Notes: generated by a model not told the origin, from the letters alone. Shown: positions 54,145 through 63,829, counted from the stretch's first letter. The stretch is 64,000 nt of DNA from Rhizobium aethiopicum (GCF_900094625.1 NZ_FMAJ01000010.1:181297-245296), one strand, 5' to 3'. Made by a program: numbers and translations.

Positions 54145-54801
54145 ATGGAAGCATCCTCATTCAGCCGCCGGACACCGGGCCAGGCCTATGATTTCCTGCC
54201 GCCGGAGCCTGCACGCCGCCAATATCGCACGACACGTCCTGCCGATATTTCCGACGCCGAATTCGTGACGGTGGGCAAAGCCAGGCCGAAGGAATTCAGC
54301 GCCAAGATCCATAACGACAACCGCATGCGCGTGAAGGCAGCGAGCGCCCTCGCACAGCCGCCGCTCTTCTTGGCGATGGCTGCTTCGGCACTGCGGACGG
54401 CGGAATCCTGGCTGCAGCGCGCGTCGCTACGCAGCTTTGCAATACTGGTACTGGCGCTCGCCGTGCTCGTCTTCGGGGTCGCAGGCGGCTTTTCCGGCCT
54501 ATCCGCCGAGGGCGGCGCTTCAGCAGCGCCACTGCATTTCACCCATGTGACCGTGACGCCTCGCGATGCGAACGGCATGCGTGTGCTCGTCATCAACGGC
54601 ATTATCGAAAATGGAGGCGGCACCACGCAGACGGTGCAGCCGATCCGCGCCGATCTCGTAACCGACGAGCGGCTGACCGCAAGCGTCGTCATCAACCCAC
54701 CGACCGACGTCATCTATGCCGGCCAGAGCCGGGGCTTTTCGGCACGGGTACGACATGCCGGTGGAAAGATGCCGGAGGTCCGGCTTTCGTTCCTGCCGTA
54801 A
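54145..54801 (+). CDS. Membrane protein divergent to ftsE, unknown function
   Basis: 218 residues from ATG 54145 (GTG 54121 possible). Disordered polar N-terminus with PPEPARRQYRTTRPADISDAEFVTVG, one membrane segment (LRSFAILVLALAVLVFGVAGGFSGL, about 100-124) and an Ig-like/FxLYD-type C-terminal domain (LHFTHVTVTPRDANGMRVLVINGIIENGG...). Genes like this beside ftsE occur in Rhizobiales, sometimes with a zinc-ribbon start, which is absent here. Function unknown. Confidence 0.75.
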   Translation: MEASSFSRRTPGQAYDFLPPEPARRQYRTTRPADISDAEFVTVGKARPKEFSAKIHNDNRMRVKAASALAQPPLFLAMAASALRTAESWLQRASLRSFAILVLALAVLVFGVAGGFSGLSAEGGASAAPLHFTHVTVTPRDANGMRVLVINGIIENGGGTTQTVQPIRADLVTDERLTASVVINPPTDVIYAGQSRGFSARVRHAGGKMPEVRLSFLP

Positions 54802-54930
54802 AAGCAACGGGAGCCGTGATGGGTTTCGGCCACAGCGCGCGCCAATCCCGTTGATTTCATAACCGACGAGGCTGTTTCAGGCTCACATATGTGCTAACGG
54901 CTTACCCTTCTTTTCATGGAGCAAGCCCCT

Positions 54931-55473
54931 ATGCCTGTCGTGCGCGGAAAAAACATCGAGCCGCTCTTCACCGCCGAGCAGATCGCCGAGCGCAATCATT
55001 CGATGGCGCGGGAGATCGCCAGCGGCCCGACCAAGGACCTGCTCGTCATCGCCGTGCTCAAGGGCTCCTTCATCTTCGCCGCCGACCTGATCCGCGCCCT
55101 GCATGACACCGGGCTTGCCCCGGAGGTCGAGTTCATCACGCTGTCGAGCTACGGCAGCGGCACTGTTTCGCAGGGCGTGCGCATCGTAAAGGATATCGAC
55201 AGCGACGTGCACGGCCGAGACGTCCTCTTGATCGACGATATTCTCGAGTCCGGCCGGACGCTTCTCTTTGCCAAGGAGCTGCTCTTCGAACGTGGCGCGC
55301 GCAACGTCACGATCGCCGTGCTGCTCGACAAGCGGGTCAAGCGCAAGGAAAAGCTGGAGGCCGATTATGTCGGCTTCGAATGCCCCGATTATTTCGTCGT
55401 CGGGTACGGCATGGACGTTGCCTATGCGTTTCGCGAATTGCCCTTCGTCGGCGTGGTGACCGGCGACGCCTGA
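54931..55473 (+). CDS. hpt: Hypoxanthine phosphoribosyltransferase
   Basis: 180 residues from ATG 54931; ATG 54916 carries the GGAG that serves as its ribosome site. PRPP loop VLLIDDILESGRTL and the FITLSSYGSGT motif are present, and the N-terminal VVRGKNIEPLF is usual. Salvages hypoxanthine/guanine to IMP/GMP. Confidence 0.93.
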   Translation: MPVVRGKNIEPLFTAEQIAERNHSMAREIASGPTKDLLVIAVLKGSFIFAADLIRALHDTGLAPEVEFITLSSYGSGTVSQGVRIVKDIDSDVHGRDVLLIDDILESGRTLLFAKELLFERGARNVTIAVLLDKRVKRKEKLEADYVGFECPDYFVVGYGMDVAYAFRELPFVGVVTGDA

Positions 55474-55608
55474 GCGAATGCAGGCGTCGCGCCATTGCCG
55501 GTGAAGACGGGTTGTTAACCATCTCGTCCATCGCTTCGCCATCTTTACCGATCGAAAAGGAAAGTCTGGTGATTTCCGTCGCGGGGCTGAAGACGGAGCA
55601 ATGCACAT

Positions 55609-55968
55609 ATGGCAAGAATTCTGATTACGGAAGACGAGGATTCCCTGCGGTCTTTCGTAGCCCGGGCCCTGCGGCTCGACGGTCACGAGACCGATGAAGC
55701 GGCCGATGGAGCCGAGGGATTGGAAAAGCTGAAGGACGGGGTCTATGACCTGCTGCTTTCGGATATCCGCATGCCTGTCATGGACGGCATCGAGCTTGCC
55801 CATCAGGCGAAGGACGCTTTCCCCGGCTTGAAGATCCTGCTGATGACCGGCTATGCCGAACAGCGCGAACGGGCCGACGATCTTGCCGAAAAGATTATCG
55901 ACGTCGTCGCCAAGCCATTCGCGCTTCCCGATATACGCAAGGCGGTTGCCCGGGCGCTTGTCGCGTAA
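55609..55968 (+). CDS. cpdR: CpdR-type single-domain response regulator
   Basis: 119 residues, a stand-alone receiver domain: acidic pocket EDED at 8-11, phospho-acceptor D52 in LLLSDIRMPVMDG, T79-type position in LLMTGYAE, and K102 in VVAKPF. Sequence (MARILITEDEDSLRSFVARAL) and layout match CpdR, which when unphosphorylated directs ClpXP to degrade CtrA-pathway proteins in Caulobacter and Sinorhizobium. The kinase (CckA-ChpT) is not in this window. Position after hpt matches other rhizobia. Confidence 0.92.
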   Translation: MARILITEDEDSLRSFVARALRLDGHETDEAADGAEGLEKLKDGVYDLLLSDIRMPVMDGIELAHQAKDAFPGLKILLMTGYAEQRERADDLAEKIIDVVAKPFALPDIRKAVARALVA

Positions 55969-56098
55969 AGCATATCACGCCAAAAGCGCAACGGCGCTGC
56001 GATCGCGCATGCGGAAATCAATGGCTAAAGCGCGCAAGCGAATCTGAAAGACCGCAACGCGCTTTGGAACCCAATCTCGCTGCGGCGGTATCGAAGGT

Positions 56099-58759
56099 CT
56101 ACTGGATGTCCAGCAGCCGCTCGAGATATCGCCGTTCCATCTCCTGTGGCGGATTGTTGCCGAGCTTCTCGCGGATCGCGTCAAGAATTTCTCGCGCCCG
56201 CTGAACGTCGATTTCGTCGGGCACCTTAACGTTGTTGTCGCCGAAGTCCGGTCCTTGGGTCTGGCGCGGCCGTCCGAGCGGATCGCGACCGTTCTGATCG
56301 CCCTGTCCCACCTGGCCGTTCGGGCCTTGCCCCTGCTGGCCTTGCTGCGCCTGCATCATCTGGTTCATCATGTCGCGCGCACCCTGGCGAAGTGCCTCAA
56401 GCGCGCGGCCCTGGCCCTCGATTGCCGGCTGGCCGCGGCCCTGGCCGAGTTCACGGCCGGCACCTTCCATCTCGCGCTGCGCCTGGCCGAAGCCCGGGCC
56501 CGGCTTCATGCCCATCTCGCCGAGGCTCTTCTGCAGTTCACCAAGCTGCTTGCCGAGGGCGTCCTGGCGGGTGCGCAGCTGTTTCAGCGCCTCGCGCAGC
56601 TGCTCGGCCGTCATCTGGTCGGAGGGCTGCTGGCCCTCTTCGCCTTGCTGGCCCTGCTGCTGATCCTGCTGCTGGCCGTTCTGCCCGGGAGGCATCTCGT
56701 CGAGAAACGGATCGTTCTCGCCCATATCGAGCTCGCCGCGCTGCATGCGGTCCTTGAGCTGCTGATCGAGCCGGAAGGTCTCTTCCATCAGTTTCTGCTG
56801 GTCGCGCAGGATCTCCCCGAGTTTGTCGATCTGCTTGCGGGCTTCGCTGTTTTCCTGGCCCTGCTGGCCGCGCTGCGGCCGGCCGGCCTGCAGGTTGTTC
56901 ATCATGCGCTGCAGTTCCGAGAGCATCTGCTGCGCCGCGTCGCGATTGCCGGAGCGGGCGAGATTCTCGATCTGGTCCATCATCCGCTCCAGATCCTGCT
57001 GGCGCAGCATGTTCTGCGCGTTCTGGTTCGGCTGCATCATCGGGGCGTTCTGCATGCGCTGGGCAAGCTCTGTCAGATAGTCCTGCATCGCCTTGCGCAG
57101 CTCGTCCATCAGCTTCTTGATCTCGTCGTCCGGCGCGTTGCGGTTCAAAGCGTCGGCAAGCTTCTGCTGAGCTTCACGCAGCTTGCGCTCGGCAAGCGAA
57201 AGGTCGCCGTCCTCCATGCCGAGGGCAATCTCCCAGAGATACTGGGCGGTATCCTTCAGCGCCTCGTCGCTCTTGGCGAGTTTCATGCGGGCCAAGGCGG
57301 ATTCCAGCAGCAGGTAGTTGGTGAGCTTGGGAATCGTCTCCTCGGGACGGATGGTCAGCGCCTCGTTCAGCGCGATCGCCTGCGGCATCTTGCGGGTATC
57401 GAGCGCGAAAACCTGCCGTTCCTCGGCGACGGCTGCGGCAAGCGGCTCGTTGAAGGGCCGCGACGGCAGCCTCATGTCGTGGGGCGGGCTGCGGCCGGTC
57501 TGGCCGGCGGCGTCCCTGGCGACAAGCGTCACGCGGACGCGCTTGCCGGCAAGCGGATGTTCGGTCAGGTTCCGGCTGGTCACGCCCTTGGCGTCGCGGG
57601 CGTTGCGGCGGGGAATATCCAGCCGGTATTCCGGCAGCGGATAGAGCGGCGTGGCGGACGGATCGACTTCGACCGGAACGATCTCCGCATGAGCCTCCTG
57701 GACGCCGTAATCGTCCTTGACGGTGAAGCCGATCTCGAGCGCGCCGTTGACGCTCGCCTTCGGCATGCCGTCGAAGGCGATCTCAGGCGCCTTGTCGGGC
57801 AGCACGTCGAAGCTCCAGCGGCGACCGTTGACTTCGAGGGCGCCGTTTTCCTCGAGCTTCATCACATGCGTCTGCGCGACAAGGGCATTGTTGGCGGGTG
57901 CCCCTGTCGTCGACTGATCGCCGGCGGATGCGGTTGCCTGCTGCGGCTTTGTATCGGCTTGCACGGCGATATCCCGCGCCTCGCCGTTTGCCTTGCGGAA
58001 CACGACCTTTTCGGCCGTCTTTCCGCCGCTGACGCGCACAGTGAGACCGGAAAACTGCGGGATGCCGATCGGCGCCTGTTCGCTGCCGTCGGCGGTCAGA
58101 TAAACCGGCGCGCGACCGGTATAGGAGGGTGGTGTCACCCAGGCGTCTATGCGCACGGCCGGATCGACCCTCACCTGTTCCGGGGCCGCCTGCAATGCGT
58201 CGCGGATCGAGCCGCCGTTGATCGACAGCGAATAGCCAAAGGCGGTGACCAAAAGCAGCGCCGGAACGGCGCGAAGGGCGAAACGATCGTGCGCGGCAAT
58301 ATTCGGCCTTGGCATGCCTGCATCGAGCGCTGCGATCTTTTCAGCCATGCGCACCTGGTGCTCGCGCCAAAGGGCTTGGGCATAAGGTGTATCGAAGGCC
58401 GGTTCATCTTCCTGGACGGTGACCGGCTGGTGTGGCAGGCCGTTGCGTTCTTCCAGCAGGCGGTCGGCCTCGGCGACTTTCGGCCAGCGCAGAATGCGGA
58501 GGGGAAGGAGGGCAACGATCAAGCCGAGAGCGAAGGCGATCAGCAAAAGAATGCGCAGCCAGTCGGGCACGCTGCGGAAGACGCCGAACCAGGAGGCGGA
58601 GAGATAAAAGGCGACGACCGACAGCACCGGCAACAGCGGCGGCAGCAGCTGCTCACAAAAGAGCACGATGCGCGCCAGCAGGCGTTTCGTCGTCACCAGC
58701 CGGGCAAGCGCAGGGCGGAGCGCAAATGCACCTTTCTTCTGCCTTGAGGGGCTTGTCAT
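56099..58759 (-). CDS. TIGR02302/DUF4175-type large membrane protein
   Basis: 886 residues from ATG 58759 with GGAG upstream; the frame runs on 50 codons. Two N-terminal membrane segments (about 40-60, 66-85) and one at about 175-195, a periplasmic-type beta region, then a long helical, Gln-rich low-complexity C-terminal half (QQDQQQGQQGEEGQQPSDQM and similar, about 540-820). Matches the alphaproteobacterial family called TIGR02302. Function unknown; probably an envelope protein. The Gln/Gly repeats make translation and assembly prone to length variation. Confidence 0.85.
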   Translation of the reverse strand: MTSPSRQKKGAFALRPALARLVTTKRLLARIVLFCEQLLPPLLPVLSVVAFYLSASWFGVFRSVPDWLRILLLIAFALGLIVALLPLRILRWPKVAEADRLLEERNGLPHQPVTVQEDEPAFDTPYAQALWREHQVRMAEKIAALDAGMPRPNIAAHDRFALRAVPALLLVTAFGYSLSINGGSIRDALQAAPEQVRVDPAVRIDAWVTPPSYTGRAPVYLTADGSEQAPIGIPQFSGLTVRVSGGKTAEKVVFRKANGEARDIAVQADTKPQQATASAGDQSTTGAPANNALVAQTHVMKLEENGALEVNGRRWSFDVLPDKAPEIAFDGMPKASVNGALEIGFTVKDDYGVQEAHAEIVPVEVDPSATPLYPLPEYRLDIPRRNARDAKGVTSRNLTEHPLAGKRVRVTLVARDAAGQTGRSPPHDMRLPSRPFNEPLAAAVAEERQVFALDTRKMPQAIALNEALTIRPEETIPKLTNYLLLESALARMKLAKSDEALKDTAQYLWEIALGMEDGDLSLAERKLREAQQKLADALNRNAPDDEIKKLMDELRKAMQDYLTELAQRMQNAPMMQPNQNAQNMLRQQDLERMMDQIENLARSGNRDAAQQMLSELQRMMNNLQAGRPQRGQQGQENSEARKQIDKLGEILRDQQKLMEETFRLDQQLKDRMQRGELDMGENDPFLDEMPPGQNGQQQDQQQGQQGEEGQQPSDQMTAEQLREALKQLRTRQDALGKQLGELQKSLGEMGMKPGPGFGQAQREMEGAGRELGQGRGQPAIEGQGRALEALRQGARDMMNQMMQAQQGQQGQGPNGQVGQGDQNGRDPLGRPRQTQGPDFGDNNVKVPDEIDVQRAREILDAIREKLGNNPPQEMERRYLERLLDIQ

Positions 58760-58925
58760 CGGTCCGGTCTCCGCGATCTGGTGTTCTGGAACAGAGGGCG
58801 CTTCCGGCGATTGCGGGGCAATACGCTCATGAACGAAAGGATAACACTCTTTGTGGCGAAGGCGAGGGCGAGCGGGCGGTAATACCGCCTTTTCACGTTT
58901 ATTCGCCAAAAAGTGATGTTGCTGT

Positions 58926-60194
58926 TCAGTCGAGCCAGGCTGGAACGGAATCGAGGCTGATCAGCTCGGCATAGGTTCTGCGCGGACGAATCGCATGGAA
59001 ATCGCTGCCCTTGACCAGAACTTCGGGCACCAGCAGGCGGCTGTTATAGGTGCCGGCCTGAACGGCCCCGTAGGCGCCGGCCGTGCTAACAGCGATCAGG
59101 TCGCCGGGTTTCGGCATGGCCATCTCGCGGTCGAGCGCCAGATAATCGCCGGTCTCGCAAACGGGCCCGACGACGTCGGCGCGGATGCGCGGCGCGTTCG
59201 CCGCTGAGATCGTTACCGGACGGATCTCGTGATAGGCCTCGTAGAGCGTCGGGCGGATGAGATCGTTCATTGCGCCATCAACGATGACGAACGTCTTCTC
59301 GCCGCCGTCCTTCACATAGAGGACTTCGGTCACCAGGATGCCGGCATTGCCGACGATCAGCCGGCCCGGCTCGGTGACGATCTTGCAGTCCAGACCGCGC
59401 AGCTGGTTCTTGACGATCGCCGCATAGGCGTCCGGCAGCGGCGGCGGATTGTTGTCATCCTTGTAGGGGACGCCGAGGCCGCCGCCGATATCGACGTGAT
59501 GAATGGTGTGGCCGTCGGCGCGTAGCGTCGCGACGAGGTCGCGCAGCAACTTGAAGGCATCGTCGAACGGCTGCAGCTCGGTGATCTGGCTGCCGATATG
59601 CATGTCGATGCCGGTGACCTCGATGCCGGGCAGCTTGGCGGCATGGGCGTAGATGGCGCGGGCGCGCTCCCAGGAGATGCCGAACTTGTTTTCCTTCTTG
59701 CCGGTCGAGATCTTCGAGTGCGTCCTGGCATCGACGTCGGGATTGATGCGGAACGAGACAGGCGCCTTTTTACCGGCGCTGACGGCGCGCTGATTGAGGA
59801 TTTCGAGCTCGGGTTCGGATTCGACGTTGAAGCAATAGATGCCGGCTTCGAGAGCGAAATCCATTTCGGATGGGGTCTTGCCGACGCCTGAAAACATGAT
59901 GCGGCTGGCCGGAATGTCGGCCGCGAGCGCGCGGCGCAGCTCCCCTTCCGAAACAACGTCGATGCCTGCGCCGAGGCGGCCGAGCGTCTTCAGCACCGCC
60001 TGGTTCGAATTCGCCTTCATCGCATAGCAGACCATCGAGTCCATATCGGCGAAAGCCTCCGAGAAGACCCGGTAATGGCGTTCCAGCGTCGCGGTGGAAT
60101 AGACGTAGAAAGGCGTGCCGACCGCCTTGGCGATCTCGGGAACGGGAACATTTTCGGCATGCAGGACGCCGTCGCGGTACTCGAAGTGGTTCAC
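58926..60194 (-). CDS. lysA: Diaminopimelate decarboxylase
   Basis: 422 residues. PLP fold type III: PLP lysine in VCYAMKANSNQAVLK, GGGLGVPYKDDNNPP, EPGRLIVGNAGI and the CETGDYLAL cysteine loop. Makes L-lysine from meso-DAP. Begins 11 bp after lptM, conserved arrangement with argH. Confidence 0.95.
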   Translation of the reverse strand: MNHFEYRDGVLHAENVPVPEIAKAVGTPFYVYSTATLERHYRVFSEAFADMDSMVCYAMKANSNQAVLKTLGRLGAGIDVVSEGELRRALAADIPASRIMFSGVGKTPSEMDFALEAGIYCFNVESEPELEILNQRAVSAGKKAPVSFRINPDVDARTHSKISTGKKENKFGISWERARAIYAHAAKLPGIEVTGIDMHIGSQITELQPFDDAFKLLRDLVATLRADGHTIHHVDIGGGLGVPYKDDNNPPPLPDAYAAIVKNQLRGLDCKIVTEPGRLIVGNAGILVTEVLYVKDGGEKTFVIVDGAMNDLIRPTLYEAYHEIRPVTISAANAPRIRADVVGPVCETGDYLALDREMAMPKPGDLIAVSTAGAYGAVQAGTYNSRLLVPEVLVKGSDFHAIRPRRTYAELISLDSVPAWLD

Positions 60195-60205
60195 GGGCTT
60201 ATGCC

Positions 60206-60400
60206 TTAAAGAAGAGGATCGAGAAGGAAGGGCTTGTCAACGGTTCCCGGCTGTTTCGTCGGCTTGGAAACGTCACCTTCCTTGGTTGCCGCAGCACTCG
60301 GCGGATCGAGATCACCCTTGCGTCCGCATCCGGCAACGGCAAGGCCGACGACGGCGAGAACCACCGTCAGGCGGATGAGATGCGGCAAGCTCTTCTGCAT
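60206..60400 (-). CDS. lptM: Small lipoprotein LptM (YifL-like)
   Basis: 64 residues. Lipobox VAGC with Cys 25, then the characteristic GCGRKGDLDPP motif. LptM assists LptD oxidative assembly in enterobacteria; a like role here is inference. AGAGGATATCC precedes the ATG. Sits between argH and lysA as in many proteobacteria. Confidence 0.88.
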   Translation of the reverse strand: MQKSLPHLIRLTVVLAVVGLAVAGCGRKGDLDPPSAAATKEGDVSKPTKQPGTVDKPFLLDPLL

Positions 60401-60528
60401 GGATATCCTCTTGTGCGGCTATGATGGACATCTTCATAGCGAAGTTTATCCGCCTTGTGCACCCCGATTGTTGGGCGCTCCTCCCACGTCGACGGGAAGG
60501 ACGAGGCGGGTTTTCACCCCGCAATTTC

Positions 60529-61932
60529 TCAGTTGCGGGCGCGCCAGAAGGCAATCTGCCTGCGCACTTCGGAGGGCGCCGTGCCGCCGAAGCTCTTGCG
60601 GCTGGCGACGGAGGCTTCCACGGTCAATATGTCGTAAACCTTGTCGGTTATCGCCGAATGGATAGCCTGCAGGTCGGAGAGCGGCAGCTCGGCGAGATCG
60701 CAGCCTTTGCTCTCGGCGAGCGCCACGGCGCGGCCGGTGACGTGATGGGCATCGCGGAAGGGCAGGCCGGCTTCGCGCACCAGCCAGTCGGCGAGGTCGG
60801 TCGCCGTCGAAAAGCCGGAGCCGGCCGCCGCCTTCATGCGCGCCGTGTTGACGGTCATGTCGCGCACCATGCCGGTCATGGCGGCGATCGCCAGTTCCAG
60901 GCTTTCGGCCGCGTCGAAGACCTGTTCCTTGTCCTCCTGCATGTCCTTCGAATAGGCGAGGGGCAGGCCTTTCATGATCGTCAGCAGTGCCACCAGCGAG
61001 CCGTTGATGCGGCCGGTCTTGGCGCGCACCAGTTCGGCCGCATCGGGGTTTTTCTTCTGCGGCATGATCGAGGAGCCGGTCGAGAAGGCGTCGGACAGGC
61101 GCACGAAGCCGAATTGCGGGGTCGACCAGATGACGATCTCTTCTGCCAGACGCGACAGATGCATGCCCGTAATCGCGGCGATCGCCAAAAATTCGATGGC
61201 GAAGTCGCGGTCGGAGACCGTGTCGATGGAGTTGCGGGTCGGCTCGCGGAAGCCCAAAGCCTTCGCCGTCATGTGGCGGTCGATCGGGTAGCCCGTGCCG
61301 GCAAGGGCGGCGGCGCCGATCGGGCTTTCGTCCAGGTGCTCGATAGCGTGGCGCACGCGCGAGCGGTCGCGGCCGAACATTTCGACATACGCCATGCAGT
61401 GATGGCCGAAGGTGACAGGCTGGGCGGTCTGCAGGTGGGTGAAGCCCGGCATGACGCTTTCGGCGTGTTCCTCGGCGCGGTCGAGGAAGGCGGCAATCAG
61501 GCCGGTCAGCATCTTCTCGGTCTTCTCGAGCTCTTCCTTCACCCAGAGGCGAAAGTCGAGCGCCACCTGGTCGTTGCGCGAGCGGGCGGTGTGCAGCCGG
61601 CCGGCGGCCGGTCCGATCAGCGTCGCCAGCCGCGCCTCGATATTCATGTGGATGTCTTCGAGCCGGCGCGAGAATTCGAAATTGCCGCTTTCGATCTCTG
61701 ACAGGATCGTGTTTAGCCCGTGAACGATCTTGTCCTTATCGTCTGATGAAATGATCCCCTGATGGGCGAGCATCGTCGCATGGGCGATGGAACCGCGGAT
61801 ATCCTGCGCGAATAGCTTCTTGTCGAAACCGATCGAGGCATTTATCTCCTCCATGATCGCGTCCGGGCCGGAGGCGAAGCGCCCACCCCACATCTGGTTG
61901 GAGGATTTGGTGTCCGTGTTGCTCTCGGCCAT
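60529..61932 (-). CDS. argH: Argininosuccinate lyase
   Basis: 467 residues from ATG 61932. Fumarase/aspartase superfamily signature GSSIMPQKKNPD, plus TARSRNDQVALDFRLW and HTQTAQPVTFGHH-type motif HLQTAQPVTFGHH. Cleaves argininosuccinate to arginine and fumarate. Divergent from the tlpA-like gene, 26 bp apart. Confidence 0.96.
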   Translation of the reverse strand: MAESNTDTKSSNQMWGGRFASGPDAIMEEINASIGFDKKLFAQDIRGSIAHATMLAHQGIISSDDKDKIVHGLNTILSEIESGNFEFSRRLEDIHMNIEARLATLIGPAAGRLHTARSRNDQVALDFRLWVKEELEKTEKMLTGLIAAFLDRAEEHAESVMPGFTHLQTAQPVTFGHHCMAYVEMFGRDRSRVRHAIEHLDESPIGAAALAGTGYPIDRHMTAKALGFREPTRNSIDTVSDRDFAIEFLAIAAITGMHLSRLAEEIVIWSTPQFGFVRLSDAFSTGSSIMPQKKNPDAAELVRAKTGRINGSLVALLTIMKGLPLAYSKDMQEDKEQVFDAAESLELAIAAMTGMVRDMTVNTARMKAAAGSGFSTATDLADWLVREAGLPFRDAHHVTGRAVALAESKGCDLAELPLSDLQAIHSAITDKVYDILTVEASVASRKSFGGTAPSEVRRQIAFWRARN

Positions 61933-61958
61933 GGAAGATGTCCGTCCTGGAGAATGAA

Positions 61959-62621
61959 ATGACGACGAAAAAACCCTTCGGCCTGCCGTCCGTAAAACTG
62001 ATCGCAATCGCCGCCGTCGCAGGCGTTGTTGCTGGTGCGGCAGCGGTATACGTGAAGGAGACGGGGATTGGCAATGGCGTCGGTGATAGCGCTTCGGCCG
62101 AATGCCCGCTTGCGAAGGAGCGCGCCGCCAATCTGGCGCCGCTCATGAAGGGGCAGGTGGCCGCCATGGTTGCCGCCAACGAGCCGCGCAAGCTGAGCGC
62201 GGTTACCTTCAACGGACCGGACGGCAAACCGCTGAAGCTCGATCATTTCGCCGGCAAGACCGTGCTTCTCAATCTTTGGGCGACCTGGTGCGTTCCCTGC
62301 CGCGAGGAAATGCCGGCGTTGAATATGCTCGAAAAGGAGATGGGCAGCGAGAAGTTCGAGGTCGTCACCGTCAATATCGACAGTGGCGACGATGAAAAGC
62401 CGAAGACGTTCCTCGCCGAGACCGGCGTCGACGCGCTGCAGCTTTACCGCGACAACACGATCGGCGTCTTCAACAGCTTGAAGAAGGAAGGTCTCGCCTT
62501 CGGTCTGCCGGTGACGCTGCTGCTCGACGATGAAGGCTGCCTGATCTCTGCCATGAACGGACCTGCCGCCTGGGACAGCGAAGATGCAAAGGCGCTGATC
62601 AAGGGTGTGATCGGCTCCTGA
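61959..62621 (+). CDS. TlpA-like thiol:disulfide oxidoreductase, membrane anchored
   Basis: 220 residues from ATG 61959, GGAG upstream. N-terminal membrane anchor (VKLIAIAAVAGVVAGAAAVYV, about 12-32), periplasmic thioredoxin fold with WCVPC (C111 and C114) and cis-Pro in FGLPVTLLLD. TlpA/ResA/CcmG relatives deliver electrons to cytochrome c or Cu-A assembly proteins. Divergent to argH, a known rhizobial context. Confidence 0.9.
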   Translation: MTTKKPFGLPSVKLIAIAAVAGVVAGAAAVYVKETGIGNGVGDSASAECPLAKERAANLAPLMKGQVAAMVAANEPRKLSAVTFNGPDGKPLKLDHFAGKTVLLNLWATWCVPCREEMPALNMLEKEMGSEKFEVVTVNIDSGDDEKPKTFLAETGVDALQLYRDNTIGVFNSLKKEGLAFGLPVTLLLDDEGCLISAMNGPAAWDSEDAKALIKGVIGS

Positions 62622-62634
62622 GTGCGCTCAGGAG
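62615..62634. terminator. Hairpin shared by convergent tlpA-like gene and 30-residue ORF
   Basis: Perfect 8-bp stem CTCCTGAG / CTCAGGAG with loop TGCG. It overlaps the stop codon of the tlpA-like gene (62619-62621) and the stop codon of the small minus-strand gene (62628-62630). No long T tract. Confidence 0.55.
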
Positions 62635-62720
62635 TCGCCATCTCCTCTTATGAGGAACACGCCCGCAATTCCGATCAGGACGCAGCATTGCAGCAGGAAC
62701 ATGGGTGTTTCGGTCGACAT
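62628..62720 (-). CDS. 30-residue membrane peptide gene
   Basis: ATG 62720 with GGGAGG 8 bases upstream, TGA at 62628-62630. The product is MSTETPMFLLQCCVLIGIAG followed by VFLIRGDGDS, a single membrane segment with paired cysteines. It is short, and the only evidence is the strong ribosome site and hydrophobic content, so it could be chance. Confidence 0.45.
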   Translation of the reverse strand: MSTETPMFLLQCCVLIGIAGVFLIRGDGDS

Positions 62721-62796
62721 GGCGTTTCCTCCCGTTCTTGGCAAGGAAAGCATTTAGCGGGCGTCCGGTCGATTCGCCCTTTCTGATGACGCCCGT

Positions 62797-63678
62797 TTAC
62801 CGCGTCGGGACGGGCACTTCGCCGCGATAGTCATAGAAGCCGCGGCCGGACTTGCGTCCGAGCCAGCCGGCTTCGACATATTTCACCAGCAGCGGGCAGG
62901 GGCGGTATTTCGAGTCCGCCAGGCCGTCATGCAGCACCTGCATGATCGACAGGCAGGTGTCGAGGCCGATGAAATCGGCGAGCTGCAGCGGTCCCATGGG
63001 ATGGTTGGCGCCGAGCTTCATTGCCGTATCGATGGCGTCGACTGTGCCGACGCCTTCGTAGAGCGTATAGATCGCCTCATTGATCATCGGCAGCAGGATG
63101 CGGTTGACGATGAAGGCCGGGAAGTCCTCTGCGACGGTAACGGTTTTTTCCAGCGAGCCGACGAACTCCTTGGCGGCGCTGAAGGTCTTCTCGTCGGTGG
63201 CGATGCCGCGCACTAGCTCGACCAGTTTCATCACCGGCACCGGGTTCATGAAATGTATGCCCATGAAGCGCTCGGCACGGTCGGTGGCGGCAGCAAGCCG
63301 TGTGATGGAAAGTGAAGAAGTGTTGGTGGCAAGCAGCGCCTCCGGCTTCATCACCGGGCAGACCTGGGTATAAATCTTGCGCTTGACGCTTTCGTCCTCG
63401 GTGGCCGCCTCGATGACGAGATCGGAGGGAGCGAGATCGTTGACATCGGCGGAGCCTGATATGCGCGACAAGGTCGCCTTGCGTTCCTCATCGGTCATCT
63501 TGCCATTCGTCACCAAGCGGGCGAGATTGCCGTTGATCGTGGCGAGGCCGGATTCGATGCGGTCCTGCGAGAGATCGTAGATGTGAACCCGATAACCTGC
63601 GGCGGCCGAAACATGCGCGATGCCGCAGCCCATCTGGCCGGCACCGATTATACCAATATTCTTCAACACCGCATTCAT
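62797..63678 (-). CDS. 3-hydroxybutyryl-CoA dehydrogenase
   Basis: 293 residues from ATG 63678. NAD-binding GIIGAGQMGCGIAHVSAAAGY, catalytic FMGIHFMNPVPVMKLVELVRG (His) and NRILLPMINEAIYTLYEGVGTVDAIDTAMKLGANHPMGPL. Oxidises (S)-3-hydroxybutyryl-CoA in fatty acid or butanoate metabolism. Follows etfA on the same strand, so electron transfer and beta-oxidation genes are grouped. Confidence 0.93.
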   Translation of the reverse strand: MNAVLKNIGIIGAGQMGCGIAHVSAAAGYRVHIYDLSQDRIESGLATINGNLARLVTNGKMTDEERKATLSRISGSADVNDLAPSDLVIEAATEDESVKRKIYTQVCPVMKPEALLATNTSSLSITRLAAATDRAERFMGIHFMNPVPVMKLVELVRGIATDEKTFSAAKEFVGSLEKTVTVAEDFPAFIVNRILLPMINEAIYTLYEGVGTVDAIDTAMKLGANHPMGPLQLADFIGLDTCLSIMQVLHDGLADSKYRPCPLLVKYVEAGWLGRKSGRGFYDYRGEVPVPTR

Positions 63679-63829
63679 CTCCAAACCCCCGCTCGGCAGT
63701 CGCCCCCGCGTTGCCGCATTATATTAGCAATACTGCCGGACGAAAGGTCGCCCGGCAGCAGTAGTAGTAGCCCGATAAAAGACAATTTTCCAGTCATTCG
63801 CAAGTGCGAAAGAAAGGTGAAGCGCTTAC

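Noticed and set aside
63733..63758. Inverted repeat CTGCCGG / CCGGCAG between the 3-hydroxybutyryl-CoA dehydrogenase gene and etfA
   Set aside because: Only seven base pairs with a loop of about 12 and no T tract; not enough to call a terminator.
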